From JANQPX01 sp039197065 (lineage in GTDB: Bacteria > Pseudomonadota > Alphaproteobacteria > Geminicoccales > Geminicoccaceae): DNA of 64,000 nt. The stretch covers positions 1 through 64,000 of the forward strand of contig JBCCUL010000038.1 of NCBI GenBank assembly GCA_039197065.1, written 5' to 3'. The notes beneath the pieces were generated by a model, which made no database searches, had not been told where the DNA came from, and was given only the letters and a program-made list of their open reading frames with translations. Shown here in pieces: positions 35,615 to 43,414 of this stretch; within the stretch, counting starts at the first letter, position 1, and each line of letters opens with the position of its first letter. The translations under genes were made by a program, and so were the position numbers.

Positions 35615-36334
35615 ATGCGTCTCTTGGTCTTTCAGCATATCGATTGCGAGCATCCGGGACGCTTGCGCGACTTTCTTGCCGAAGACGGTGTTGACTGGGA
35701 TGCGGTCGAGCTGGATCAGGGCGAGGAGATCCCGGATCTCGGCGGTTATGACGCCCTTTGGGTCATGGGCGGACCGATGGATGTCTGGGAAACGGACGAC
35801 CATCCCTGGCTGATCGCGGAAAAGGAAGCGATCCGGCATTGGGTTCAGGATCTGAAGAAACCCTTTCTCGGCATCTGTCTCGGCCATCAGCTGCTGGCCG
35901 ACGCCCTCGGCGGCCGTTGCGCCCCGCTCTCGCCACCCGAAATCGGTGTCCTCGACGTCGACCTCACCGAGGCTGGGCAGACTGATCGCATTTTTACCGG
36001 GATGCCCACCCGCCAAAAATGCCTGCAATGGCATGGCGTCGAGGTGACCGAACCGCCTGATGACGCCACCATCCTAGCTTCGTCGCCAGTCTGTCGGGTG
36101 CAGGCCATGCGCGTCGGCGATCATGCCTGGTCGATGCAGTATCATGTCGAGGTCGAGGATGACACGGTCGACAATTGGAGCGTCATCCCGGCTTATCGCG
36201 ACGCGCTGACGAACAGCCTCGGGCCGGGCGCGATCGATGGGCTTCGACGCGACGCGGAAAGGAAAATGGCGGGTTTCGTTGCGAATGCGCGAAAGCTCTA
36301 TGTGAATTTCCGCATGGCTGTGAGCGACGTTTGA
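35615..36334 (+). CDS. class I glutamine amidotransferase-like protein
   Basis: A 239-aa stand-alone glutamine amidotransferase domain. The nucleophile Cys88 is in FLGICLGHQLLADALGG, preceded by DALWVMGGPMDVWE; the His-x-Glu of the triad is in MQYHVEVEDD. It resembles the GMP synthase-type amidotransferase domains found alone in many bacteria, some of which act as gamma-glutamyl hydrolases. No synthetase partner is adjacent, so the acceptor reaction is unknown. Confidence 0.88.
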   Translation: MRLLVFQHIDCEHPGRLRDFLAEDGVDWDAVELDQGEEIPDLGGYDALWVMGGPMDVWETDDHPWLIAEKEAIRHWVQDLKKPFLGICLGHQLLADALGGRCAPLSPPEIGVLDVDLTEAGQTDRIFTGMPTRQKCLQWHGVEVTEPPDDATILASSPVCRVQAMRVGDHAWSMQYHVEVEDDTVDNWSVIPAYRDALTNSLGPGAIDGLRRDAERKMAGFVANARKLYVNFRMAVSDV

Positions 36335-36819
36335 TTATCCGCAACAAGCCAGTGGTTCATTCGATACAAAAGATTCCCTCGGTGTTTTGAGAAAACTGGC
36401 CGCATGCCGCCGATTTTAACGGAGGCTGAGGGGACTAAATGATGCGATCATACCACTGGAGCGCAGTTTGTTCAGTCCCGATGTTCTGATGAGTGGTTCG
36501 AGGCCGCTTCAAGGATTTTCAACTTTCCTCGGTTAGTCTGCATGTTCTGGTCCATGCGATCCTGGGAATCCGTCGCCTGTCAGGAAGTTGATGCGAAGCT
36601 CGGACTGCCAGGATCGCATGGACCAGACCTACATACTTGTCAAAAGCTATGAAGAAAGGATGAATCTCTCCTCAATCCTGATGAACCAAACTGATGTGAT
36701 CTTGCGATGGAGGCAGCTTCAGCCTCCTCGATTGATGTTTATGCCTGCTTGAACGATCGTTTCTCCAGTTTTCTGCGCTATATCGGTAGTCAAGCGATCG
36801 CGAAACCAAAGGGATCGTC
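36335..36819. other. gap of 485 bp with a palindromic repeat
   Basis: Contains family A repeat copy 1 (36546-36627) and nothing else I recognise. Base composition is more AT-rich than neighbouring genes. Confidence 0.6.
36546..36627. repeat. family A inverted-repeat element, copy 1
   Basis: Two perfect 20-bp arms (left TCTGGTCCATGCGATCCTGG at 36546-36565, right arm its reverse complement at 36608-36627) flank 42 bp. Further copies occur at 37476 (partial) and 62160. Confidence 0.85.
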
Positions 36820-37365
36820 ATGCGCAAGACCCTCAAAATCCTTCATACAATCGCGGCCTGTGGGCTGATCGGCGGTCTCGGCTGCTACTTGATCCTGCTG
36901 GCTTTCGCGCCGCAGGAAACCCTGTCCGGCTATGCCGATTTGCGCCAGTCGATCGCCGCGATCAGCAGCTATGTCATTCTGCCGTCACTGGCGATCGCGG
37001 TGATCTCCGGGCTGCTCGCCATGATGATTCACCGGCCGTTTTTGAACAAAGGCTGGGTCTGGCTGAAGGCCGCAACAGGGATCTTGATGTTCAAGGGCGT
37101 ACTGACGATCGTCGGATCCAAGGCCGATCACGCCGCCATCGTATCGCGGCAGATCGCCGATGGTGAACCGCTTGCTGGGGTTCTGGAACAGGCCATCGCC
37201 TATGAATGGCATATTCTCTACGTCATCCTGGCGATCTCGGTGGCCAATGTGGTCGTCGGCATCTGGCGTCCGCAGCGATTGTCGAGAAAGCGCCAACGAC
37301 CAACCTTGGTCGCAGAAACCGCCACAGCCTCCGAAACTGACGAGCAGACGCGCCCCGCAGCCTGA
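36820..37365 (+). CDS. integral membrane protein, DUF2269-like
   Basis: A 181-aa protein with about four transmembrane helices (IAACGLIGGLGCYLILLAFA, YVILPSLAIAVISGLLAM, a central helix around GILMFKGVLTIVG, and WHILYVILAISVANVVVGIW) and a cytoplasmic basic/acidic tail. The His near the N-terminus (LKILHTIAACG) and the overall pattern recall DUF2269/HemJ-like four-helix proteins. The function is unknown. It ends before a convincing terminator at 37398-37429. Confidence 0.7.
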   Translation: MRKTLKILHTIAACGLIGGLGCYLILLAFAPQETLSGYADLRQSIAAISSYVILPSLAIAVISGLLAMMIHRPFLNKGWVWLKAATGILMFKGVLTIVGSKADHAAIVSRQIADGEPLAGVLEQAIAYEWHILYVILAISVANVVVGIWRPQRLSRKRQRPTLVAETATASETDEQTRPAA

Positions 37366-37397
37366 CACCGACCCGACAAGGTCTTCATCGATAGTCC

Positions 37398-37429
37398 ACC
37401 GCCAAGCCATGTTGCCTTTGGCGGTTTTT
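37398..37429 (+). terminator. intrinsic terminator after the DUF2269-like gene
   Basis: An 8-bp perfect stem ACCGCCAA / TTGGCGGT followed by a run of five T residues ending at 37429, located 33 bp after the stop codon. Confidence 0.75.
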
Positions 37430-37437
37430 GCCAAACT

Positions 37438-37452
37438 TTAAGCTCTGATTAA
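37438..37452. promoter_or_regulatory. orphan CtrA-type site
   Basis: TTAA-GCTCTGA-TTAA matches the full TTAA-N7-TTAA consensus. It lies between two converging genes (the DUF2269-like gene and rho), with no start codon nearby, so a role in transcription is doubtful. Confidence 0.35.
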
Positions 37453-37475
37453 CACATCCCTGCCAGGCTGTTTCA

Positions 37476-37661
37476 TGGTCCATGCGATCCTGGGAATCCG
37501 TCCGCCCGTGAAGAGAAGCCTTCGAGGCCCGGAATCCTAGAACATGTATTCCGATCGAGTGTGATCGGGATAAAAGCTCTATCTCATTGATTCGCCGCAT
37601 GTCCTTATCGAACAAGTGTCTCCACCTATTCGGGAAAAGCTCCGGAATCGGATGGACCAGC
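37476..37661. repeat. family A element, copy 2, apparently interrupted by a family B element
   Basis: The left arm ATGGTCCATGCGATCCTGGG and following AATCCG are at 37476-37500. A degraded right arm (CGGAATCGGATGGACC) ends at about 37661. The interior contains the family B repeat at 37576-37642, which is absent from copies 1 and 3. The rest of the gap before rho holds nothing recognisable. Confidence 0.55.
37576..37642 (-). repeat. family B repeat, copy 2
   Basis: On the minus strand this 67-bp stretch aligns along its length with copy 1 at 43095, sharing CGATAAG, ATGCGGCGAA and GAGATAGAGC in the same order. Confidence 0.7.
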
Positions 37662-37808
37662 AAAGTTGGTCGGACGATAACCAAGGTGAGTTAAGAAAGG
37701 ATGAAGCCAACAGTCTCCTGAGCATGACGGTCAAGACTTTGTCCCGTTGGCATGCACCCCTGTCAGACAGCCACCAACGCCCCGAAAGGTGCCGAGGTCC
37801 AAGTCCAG

Positions 37809-37829
37809 CCTGACCGCGCTGCGGTCAGG
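37809..37829 (-). terminator. hairpin overlapping the rho stop codon
   Basis: A 9-bp perfect stem CCTGACCGC / GCGGTCAGG with a 3-base loop. The rho stop codon TGA lies within the first arm. No T-tract follows. A near-identical hairpin lies at the gcvP stop codon. Confidence 0.5.
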
Positions 37830-39342
37830 AGTTCATGGTGTCCCAGAATTCCTCGTTGGTCTTGGCGAACTTCATCTTGTCGGTGAGGAATTCGATCGCA
37901 TCGATGGTGCCCATGGGCGAGAGGATGCGGCGAAGGACCCACATGCGGGATAGCGTGGCCTTGTCGACCAGCAGCTCCTCTTTCCGCGTGCCGGATTTGT
38001 TGATGTCGATCGCGGGATAGACGCGCTTGTCGGCGAGGCGGCGATCCAGCTGGATCTCGGCGTTGCCTGTGCCCTTGAACTCTTCGAAGATCACTTCGTC
38101 CATGCGCGAGCCGGTATCGATCAGGGCTGTTGCGATGATGGTGAGGCTGCCGCCGTCCTCGATATTGCGGGCGGCGCCGAAGAAGCGTTTCGGGCGCTGC
38201 AGCGCATTGGCGTCGACACCGCCGGTCAGCACCTTGCCGGAGCTTGGCACGACCGTGTTATAGGCGCGCGCCAGACGGGTGATGCTGTCCAGGAGAATGA
38301 CCACGTCCCGACCATGCTCGACCAGGCGCTTGGCCTTTTCGATGACCATCTCGGCGACCTGGACATGGCGCTGGGCGGGTTCGTCGAAGGTGGAGGACAC
38401 CACCTCGCCCTTCACCGTGCGGTCCATGTCAGTCACCTCTTCCGGACGTTCGTCAATGAGCAGCACGAGGAGATAGACCTCGGGATGGTTGGCGACGATG
38501 CTGTGCGCGATGTTCTGCATCAGCATGGTCTTACCGGTGCGCGGCTGGGCGACGATCAGCGCGCGCTGACCTTTACCAAGCGGCGCAACGATATCGATGA
38601 CGCGGCAGGAGACGTCCTTCGAGGTGGGCTTCTCCATCTCGAGGGTGATCTTCTGGGTCGGGTAATAAGGCGTCAGATTGTCGAAATGCACACGGTGGCG
38701 GGCGCGTTCCGGCGCATCGAAATTGATGGTGTTGACGCGCAGCAGGGCGAAATAACGCTCGCCTTCCTTCGGCGCGCGCACCATGCCGTCGACGATGTCG
38801 CCGGTGCGCAGGCCGAAACGACGGATCTGCGACGGCGAGACGTAGATATCATCGGGGCCGGCGACGTAGTTAACGTCAGGCGTGCGCAGAAAACCGAAAC
38901 CGTCCTGGAGGATTTCGAGAACGCCTTCGCCCTGGATGGGCACGCCGCTTTGCGCGAGGCGCTTGAGCGTCGCGAACACCAGATCCGGCTTTCGAAGCGT
39001 GCTGGCGTTCTCGATGCCGAGCTCTTCGGCATATTCGAGAAGCTGCGCCGCGCTGCGGCGTTTCAGCTCAGAAAGCTTCATCGGCTCGCCGGTATATTCC
39101 TCGACGGGCTCGGGCGGCGGCGCCGGCGTTTCGGCAGCTTCGGCCGGCGGCGGTGCGGTCATTACATCACCTGCCTCGGCCTCGGTCTGGTTGCCATCGA
39201 CGAGGTCCGGCTGTGGCGCTGACTGCGGACGGCGCTCGCGGTTTGAGCGCGAACGCGAGCGGCGCCTCTTCGGCGGCGGCGCCGAAGCTGCCGTCGTTTC
39301 CGCGTTACCGAACATATCTGGATTTGGGCTGTCTTTAGCCAA
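37825..39342 (-). CDS. rho: transcription termination factor Rho with N-terminal extension
   Basis: A 505-aa Rho helicase that ends transcription of untranslated RNA. The first ~85 residues are a low-complexity extension with an Arg/Ser-rich patch (PPPKRRRSRSRSNRERR) followed by a Pro/Ala/Glu-rich part; such insertions are known in alphaproteobacterial and actinobacterial Rho. Then the N-terminal helix bundle (LKRRSAAQLLEYAEELGIE), the RNA-binding cold-shock-like domain (ILQDGFGFLRTPDVNYVAG) and the RecA-like ATPase with P-loop AQPRTGKTMLMQ near residue 266. The start is a TTG. hemJ and hemE lie upstream in the same direction. Confidence 0.96.
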   Translation of the reverse strand: MAKDSPNPDMFGNAETTAASAPPPKRRRSRSRSNRERRPQSAPQPDLVDGNQTEAEAGDVMTAPPPAEAAETPAPPPEPVEEYTGEPMKLSELKRRSAAQLLEYAEELGIENASTLRKPDLVFATLKRLAQSGVPIQGEGVLEILQDGFGFLRTPDVNYVAGPDDIYVSPSQIRRFGLRTGDIVDGMVRAPKEGERYFALLRVNTINFDAPERARHRVHFDNLTPYYPTQKITLEMEKPTSKDVSCRVIDIVAPLGKGQRALIVAQPRTGKTMLMQNIAHSIVANHPEVYLLVLLIDERPEEVTDMDRTVKGEVVSSTFDEPAQRHVQVAEMVIEKAKRLVEHGRDVVILLDSITRLARAYNTVVPSSGKVLTGGVDANALQRPKRFFGAARNIEDGGSLTIIATALIDTGSRMDEVIFEEFKGTGNAEIQLDRRLADKRVYPAIDINKSGTRKEELLVDKATLSRMWVLRRILSPMGTIDAIEFLTDKMKFAKTNEEFWDTMNS

Positions 39343-39439
39343 TTCTCTTACCCCTGTCGAACGACGTCCAATCCGTCGATCTGGATTGATTCCTTGTGCA
39401 TTCCGGACCGACCGCAGGCAGTCCTTCTGACGGGTTGGG

Positions 39440-39871
39440 TCAAAACGGTTTGAAAACCACCAAGAACACGATCACCAGCATCAAAAGCGTGGGCACCTCG
39501 TTGAACCAGCGAAACCAGCTCTCGTTGGCGGGACGCTGATCGCCCGCGAACAAGCGGACGTAGCGGGCCATCATCATGTGGCTGATGGCCAGGGCGATAA
39601 CGAGTGTGGTTTTGATGTGTAGCCAAGCGTCGGTCCACTGCGCTTGCACGACTCCGAGAGAAATACCGAACAGGAGCGAAGCCAACATCGCTGGCGTCAT
39701 GATCGCCTTCAAAAGGCGTCGCTCCATGATTTTGAAGGTTTCAGAAGCCTCCGTTCCGGGCGCTACCTTGCTGTGGTAGACGAACAATCGAGGCATATAG
39801 AGCAAAGCTGCCATCCACGCGATTATCGCGACGATGTGCAGCCACTTCAGCCACAGTGCCAGATCAATCAT
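39440..39871 (-). CDS. hemJ: protoporphyrinogen oxidase HemJ
   Basis: A 143-aa membrane protein of the HemJ/UPF0093 family, which oxidises protoporphyrinogen IX to protoporphyrin IX in haem synthesis. Four transmembrane helices are visible. The conserved His near the N-terminus is in LWLKWLHIVAIIAWMAAL, and the motifs MPRLFVYH and the C-terminal FRWFNEVPTLLMLVIVFLV are typical. I use ATG 39871. It sits 29 bp after hemE, as in many relatives. Confidence 0.93.
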   Translation of the reverse strand: MIDLALWLKWLHIVAIIAWMAALLYMPRLFVYHSKVAPGTEASETFKIMERRLLKAIMTPAMLASLLFGISLGVVQAQWTDAWLHIKTTLVIALAISHMMMARYVRLFAGDQRPANESWFRWFNEVPTLLMLVIVFLVVFKPF

Positions 39872-39900
39872 CAACGAGCAAGAGTCATAGTAACGTCATA

Positions 39901-40938
39901 TTAGTCGGAAGATGGGCGATGCGACCTGACGAAATCGACCAACCTGCTGACCGTATCCGGGTCAGTTGGCGGGAGCACCCCGTGGCCGAGATTGAAGATA
40001 TGCGGTCGCCCGTGGAGCCTATTTAACAGATGACGCGCGTCATTCAACATATCTTCGCCGCCGGAAAGCAATGCGATGGGGTCAAGATTGCCCTGAAGAC
40101 ACACTTTTTCCAGATTTTCTACCGCCCATTCGGGGGGAACCGTGGTGTCGAGGCTGACGCCGTCGACAGGAACGGTGTCGATGAACCGGCGATAAAGCGG
40201 GCCGGCACCTCGGGGAAAGGCGATGATCGGCACATCCGGGTGGACGTTCTTGACGGCGGAGACGATCGCTTTCAACGGCCGTTCACACCAGAGATGGAAT
40301 TGTGCAGGCGGTAAAACGCCGGCCCAGCTGTCGAAAAGCTGCAGAACCTCGGCCCCCGCCTCGACCTGCGCCAACAGGTAATCGGTGGTCGCCTCGGTCA
40401 CAATGTCGATCAGGGCTGAAAAGCCCTCCGGATCCAGACGCGCGAACTTTCTAGCCTCTTGAAATTCCTTGGATCCCCCTCCCTCGACCATATAGGACGC
40501 AACGGTCCACGGTGCGCCCGCAAAGCCGATCAGCGCCGTCTCTTCCGGGAGTTCCTTCCTCAGTCGGCGAAGCGTCTCGTAGACAGGCGCCAGGTGATCA
40601 TGCATGCCCGCTTTCGACAGACGTGCAACCGCGGCGCCATCCCTGAAGGTTTCGAGCTTCGGCCCCTCGCCTTCGACGAAGGTGACATTGCAGCCAAGCG
40701 CATCCGGCACCACCAGAATGTCGGAAAACAGGATGGCCGCATCGAAACCGTAACGCCGGATCGGCTGCAGCGTGACCTCGACAGCCAGATCCGGCGTGTA
40801 GCAGAGATCGAGAAAGCCGTTCGCTTCCTGACGAACCTTCCGATATTCCGGCAGATAGCGTCCGGCCTGGCGCATCAGCCAGATGGGGGGCGGCGACGAC
40901 GCCTGCCCATTTAGGGTCTCGATAAAGAGGGATGGCAA
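39901..40938 (-). CDS. hemE: uroporphyrinogen decarboxylase HemE
   Basis: A 345-aa HemE, which decarboxylates uroporphyrinogen III to coproporphyrinogen III. The N-terminal substrate-binding motif PPIWLMRQAGRYLPEYR is present, with the catalytic Asp in AILFSDILVVPDALG and GFAGAPWTVASYM further on. The start codon is TTG, with AGGAG six bases upstream. It heads the hemE-hemJ-rho series and faces away from the PPDK regulator gene across a 419-bp AT-rich gap, the arrangement found at the Caulobacter origin. Confidence 0.96.
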   Translation of the reverse strand: MPSLFIETLNGQASSPPPIWLMRQAGRYLPEYRKVRQEANGFLDLCYTPDLAVEVTLQPIRRYGFDAAILFSDILVVPDALGCNVTFVEGEGPKLETFRDGAAVARLSKAGMHDHLAPVYETLRRLRKELPEETALIGFAGAPWTVASYMVEGGGSKEFQEARKFARLDPEGFSALIDIVTEATTDYLLAQVEAGAEVLQLFDSWAGVLPPAQFHLWCERPLKAIVSAVKNVHPDVPIIAFPRGAGPLYRRFIDTVPVDGVSLDTTVPPEWAVENLEKVCLQGNLDPIALLSGGEDMLNDARHLLNRLHGRPHIFNLGHGVLPPTDPDTVSRLVDFVRSHRPSSD

Positions 40939-41070
40939 GGGAATCTCCTATCTTCGGCGGAGAGAGTTGGCAGTGAACCTGCGCGGCGTCAACACCTATC
41001 TATTTAAGATTAAATAAGGATTGTAGTTGGTAGAAAGATCGAGAAATGGGGATTAAAAATTTTCCTGCAT

Positions 41071-41079
41071 TTAACCACA
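41071..41079 (+). promoter_or_regulatory. DnaA-box-like site
   Basis: TTAACCACA, one mismatch from the TTATCCACA consensus, at the edge of an AT-rich tract in the candidate origin. Confidence 0.45.
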
Positions 41080-41113
41080 GCTCGATGTTAATTCGATTGG
41101 TTTTCATCGAAAT

Positions 41114-41122
41114 TGTGGATCA
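41114..41122 (-). promoter_or_regulatory. DnaA-box-like site (G-box type)
   Basis: TGATCCACA on the minus strand, one mismatch from the classical box and identical to the G-box sequence reported for the Caulobacter origin. Confidence 0.5.
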
Positions 41123-41357
41123 ATCTGGGGGTGATGGGGAAAATCGTCAGCTTTCCGCAGGGTTTTCATGTCGGTGATGATTGGGGAATTTGTCATGTCG
41201 GCAGCATGTCTTTAAGAGAATGAGGACGCGATCCCCAGAAATGGCGTGAGATCATCGCCCGGGGTTAAATGGGGATGGGCGACGATGAATTTTTTGCCTG
41301 TGCGCAAATACCCGATCCATGCCCAACTTGTGCACAGGCCAATCTGGATAGGAAGCC

Positions 41358-42218
41358 ATGCGCCTGCATATGCATCTGGTGTCGGACAGCACCGGCGATA
41401 CGGTGACCGCGGTGGCAAGAGCGGGCATTTCGCAGTTCGACGGGGTGGTGCCGGTCGAGCATGTCTGGTCCTTCGTGCGCTCGAAAGCCCAGGTGGAGCA
41501 GGTGCTTTCGATGGTGAAGGCGCTGCCGGGCGTGGTGATCTACACCATGGTGTCGCCGGATCTTCGGGCGGCGCTGGAAGAAGGCTGCCGCGAGCTCAAA
41601 ACGCCGAGCGTTCCCATACTGGACGGCGTGTTCAAGGCGCTGTCCGGCCTGCTCGGTGTCGAGACGCGGCAGCAGATCGGCCGCCAGCACGCCATGGACG
41701 ACGGCTATTTTTCCCGCATCGAGGCGCTCGACTTCATGCTGCAGCATGACGATGGTCAGAGCCCCTGGGATCTGGACGAGGCCGACATCGTGCTGGTCGG
41801 CGTGTCCCGCGCGTCCAAGACGCCCACCTGCATCTACCTGGCCAATCGTGGTCTCAAAACCGCGAACGTGCCTGTCGTGATGGACTGTCCCCTGCCCAAG
41901 GAGCTGGACAGCCTGAAGAAGCCGCTCGTGGTCGGCCTCACCATCAATCCCGAGCCGCTGGTGCAGATCAGGAGCAACCGGCTCAAGCAGATGGATCGCG
42001 GCACGACGCCGCTTCGGCTTTCGGAAGATTATACCGAGCTTGAGCGGGTGCGCGCCGAGCTGGTCTATGCACGCCGGCTGTTCGCCAAACATGACTGGCC
42101 GGTGATCGACGTCACCCGCCGCTCGGTCGAGGAGACGGCGGCGGCGGTCTTTCAGCTTTTCCAGGGCCGCGTCGGGCGAGCGGCAGCCAAAGCCGCCGGC
42201 CGGGAGCCACCCGCCTAG
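41358..42218 (+). CDS. pyruvate, phosphate dikinase / PEP synthase regulatory protein (DUF299)
   Basis: A 286-aa bifunctional kinase/pyrophosphorylase of the DUF299 family, which switches PPDK or PEP synthase on and off by threonine phosphorylation. Typical segments are MHLVSDSTGDTVTAVARAG, the nucleotide-binding VGVSRASKTPTCIYLANRG, and DVTRRSVEETAAAVFQL. The ATG has an AGGAAG ribosome site. In alphaproteobacteria it sits next to hemE at the origin, often followed by maf, aroE and coaE; here the following gene is an unrelated dehydrogenase. A family C hairpin begins at its stop codon. Confidence 0.95.
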   Translation: MRLHMHLVSDSTGDTVTAVARAGISQFDGVVPVEHVWSFVRSKAQVEQVLSMVKALPGVVIYTMVSPDLRAALEEGCRELKTPSVPILDGVFKALSGLLGVETRQQIGRQHAMDDGYFSRIEALDFMLQHDDGQSPWDLDEADIVLVGVSRASKTPTCIYLANRGLKTANVPVVMDCPLPKELDSLKKPLVVGLTINPEPLVQIRSNRLKQMDRGTTPLRLSEDYTELERVRAELVYARRLFAKHDWPVIDVTRRSVEETAAAVFQLFQGRVGRAAAKAAGREPPA

Positions 42219-42230
42219 TGGCGCGGCCAC
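42218..42230 (+). repeat. stop-codon-linked hairpin, family C copy 4
   Basis: GTGGC-GCG-GCCAC beginning at the last base of the TAG stop codon of the PPDK regulator gene, followed by CTCGTTAACTTGGACC, which matches copies 1 and 2 beyond the stem. Confidence 0.6.
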
Positions 42231-42298
42231 CTCGTTAACTTGGACCTCGTCTTCCACGGGGTACGTCTTTGATAAAGGCATGGATTGGGAATGAAGAG

Positions 42299-43096
42299 AT
42301 GACGGAACGCGCAGGTGAATGCCCGGTCGATCATGCTGCCCTCGCGGCAGCGCGTGAGAGCGGGGACAAGAAGGTCGTCGCGGTTACCGGCGCTTCGCGC
42401 GGCATCGGCCATGCGATCGTCAAGACGTTCCACGAGAACGGCTGGGAGGTGCTGACGCTCGCGAGAACGCCGTTTTCCACGGTCTGCCCCTGGGCGGAAG
42501 GGATCGTGAAGCATATCGAGGCGGATCTTTCGGATGAAGCCGCCGTCGCGGACAGCATCGAGAGACTGAAGGAGCGTCTCGGCGATCGCGGCCTGAACGC
42601 GCTGGTCAACAATGCCGGCATTTCGCCCAAGGGTTCGGACGGCATCAGGCTCGGCGCGACCCTGACCTCGGCCGAGGTCCTGAACCAGGTGATGATGGTC
42701 AATCTGATCGCGCCCATGATGCTGACCAATGGGCTGCTCGACCAGATCAAGGCGGTGAAAGGGTCCGTGGTCAATGTCTCGTCGATCGCCGGCTTTCGCA
42801 TCCATCCTTTCGCCGGCGCCGCCTATGCCACGTCAAAAGCAGCGCTTTCCGCGCTCACCCGTGAATTTGCCCATGATCTCGGCGAGAGCGGCGTGCGTGT
42901 GAATTCGGTGGCGCCCGGCGAAATCGAAACCTCGATCCTCTCGCCCGGCACCGAGGAGATCGTCGAGCGTCAGGTGCCGATGAAGCGCATGGGCAGCCCC
43001 GAAGAGGTCGCCGAAGTCGTCCATTTTCTGTGCAGCGATCACTCCAGCTACGTGAACGGCACCGAAATCCACATCAATGGCGGCCAGCACATCTAG
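42299..43096 (+). CDS. short-chain dehydrogenase/reductase
   Basis: A 265-aa classical SDR. Cofactor motif VTGASRGIGHAIVKTF, NNAGIS, catalytic Ser in VVNVSSIAG, and YATSKAALSALTREF with the Tyr-x3-Lys. The C-terminal part with NSVAPGEIETSIL and VNGTEIHINGGQHI is typical. I use ATG 42299; a TTG at 42269 would add ten residues. The N-terminus has about 20 extra residues before the Rossmann fold. The substrate cannot be deduced. It is 80 bp downstream of the PPDK regulator. Confidence 0.9.
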   Translation: MTERAGECPVDHAALAAARESGDKKVVAVTGASRGIGHAIVKTFHENGWEVLTLARTPFSTVCPWAEGIVKHIEADLSDEAAVADSIERLKERLGDRGLNALVNNAGISPKGSDGIRLGATLTSAEVLNQVMMVNLIAPMMLTNGLLDQIKAVKGSVVNVSSIAGFRIHPFAGAAYATSKAALSALTREFAHDLGESGVRVNSVAPGEIETSILSPGTEEIVERQVPMKRMGSPEEVAEVVHFLCSDHSSYVNGTEIHINGGQHI

Positions 43097-43162
43097 AGCT
43101 TTTTCCGATCAAGTGGAACCACTTGATCGATAAGAAAATGCGGCGAAACAAAGAGATAGAGC
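43095..43162 (+). repeat. family B repeat, copy 1
   Basis: A 68-bp element that begins at the SDR stop codon. It contains the palindrome GATCAAGTGG-AA-CCACTTGATC-type stem at 43107-43128, then AAGAAAATGCGGCGAAAC and ends GATAGAGC. Other copies are at 37576, 59072 and 60387. The rest of the gap to 43414 shows nothing recognisable. Confidence 0.75.
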
Positions 43163-43414
43163 ATCTGTTTCGATCGCTTGCGATCGGAAACCGCTCTTGG
43201 GCGCCGGACGCGGCGCGGCGTTGGTTTGGGGTGTTTTCGAAGAACGAGATTACTGATCTCTGGTATGCGGTTTCCTGTCGGGATTGCCCAGGCTTCGCCT
43301 GAGACCATGAGCGGCGTTGCAATCCGGGATGGTCGTCTTACATGCAAGGCTGCGGCGTCCCCGGACTTCGGCTGAGGGAACCGCTCCTCAAAATCAAATG
43401 ATCGGGTGATCTTC

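Larger units (their letters stand above)
40939..41357. other. candidate chromosomal replication origin (hemE/PPDK-regulator gap)
   Basis: A 419-bp gap between divergent hemE and the PPDK/PEP-synthase regulator gene. It contains AT-rich tracts (40996-41018 and 41051-41073), a DnaA-box-like TTAACCACA at 41071-41079 and a TGTGGATCA at 41114-41122, which read on the other strand is TGATCCACA, the sequence described as the Caulobacter G-box. Several TTAA half-sites are present but none with CtrA spacing. In Caulobacter and Rickettsia the origin is reported next to hemE. No coding potential is visible. Confidence 0.6.

Noticed and set aside
41001..41270. Several TTAA half-sites in the candidate origin as CtrA sites
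   Set aside because: None has the N7 spacing of the CtrA consensus; only the DnaA-like boxes were kept.
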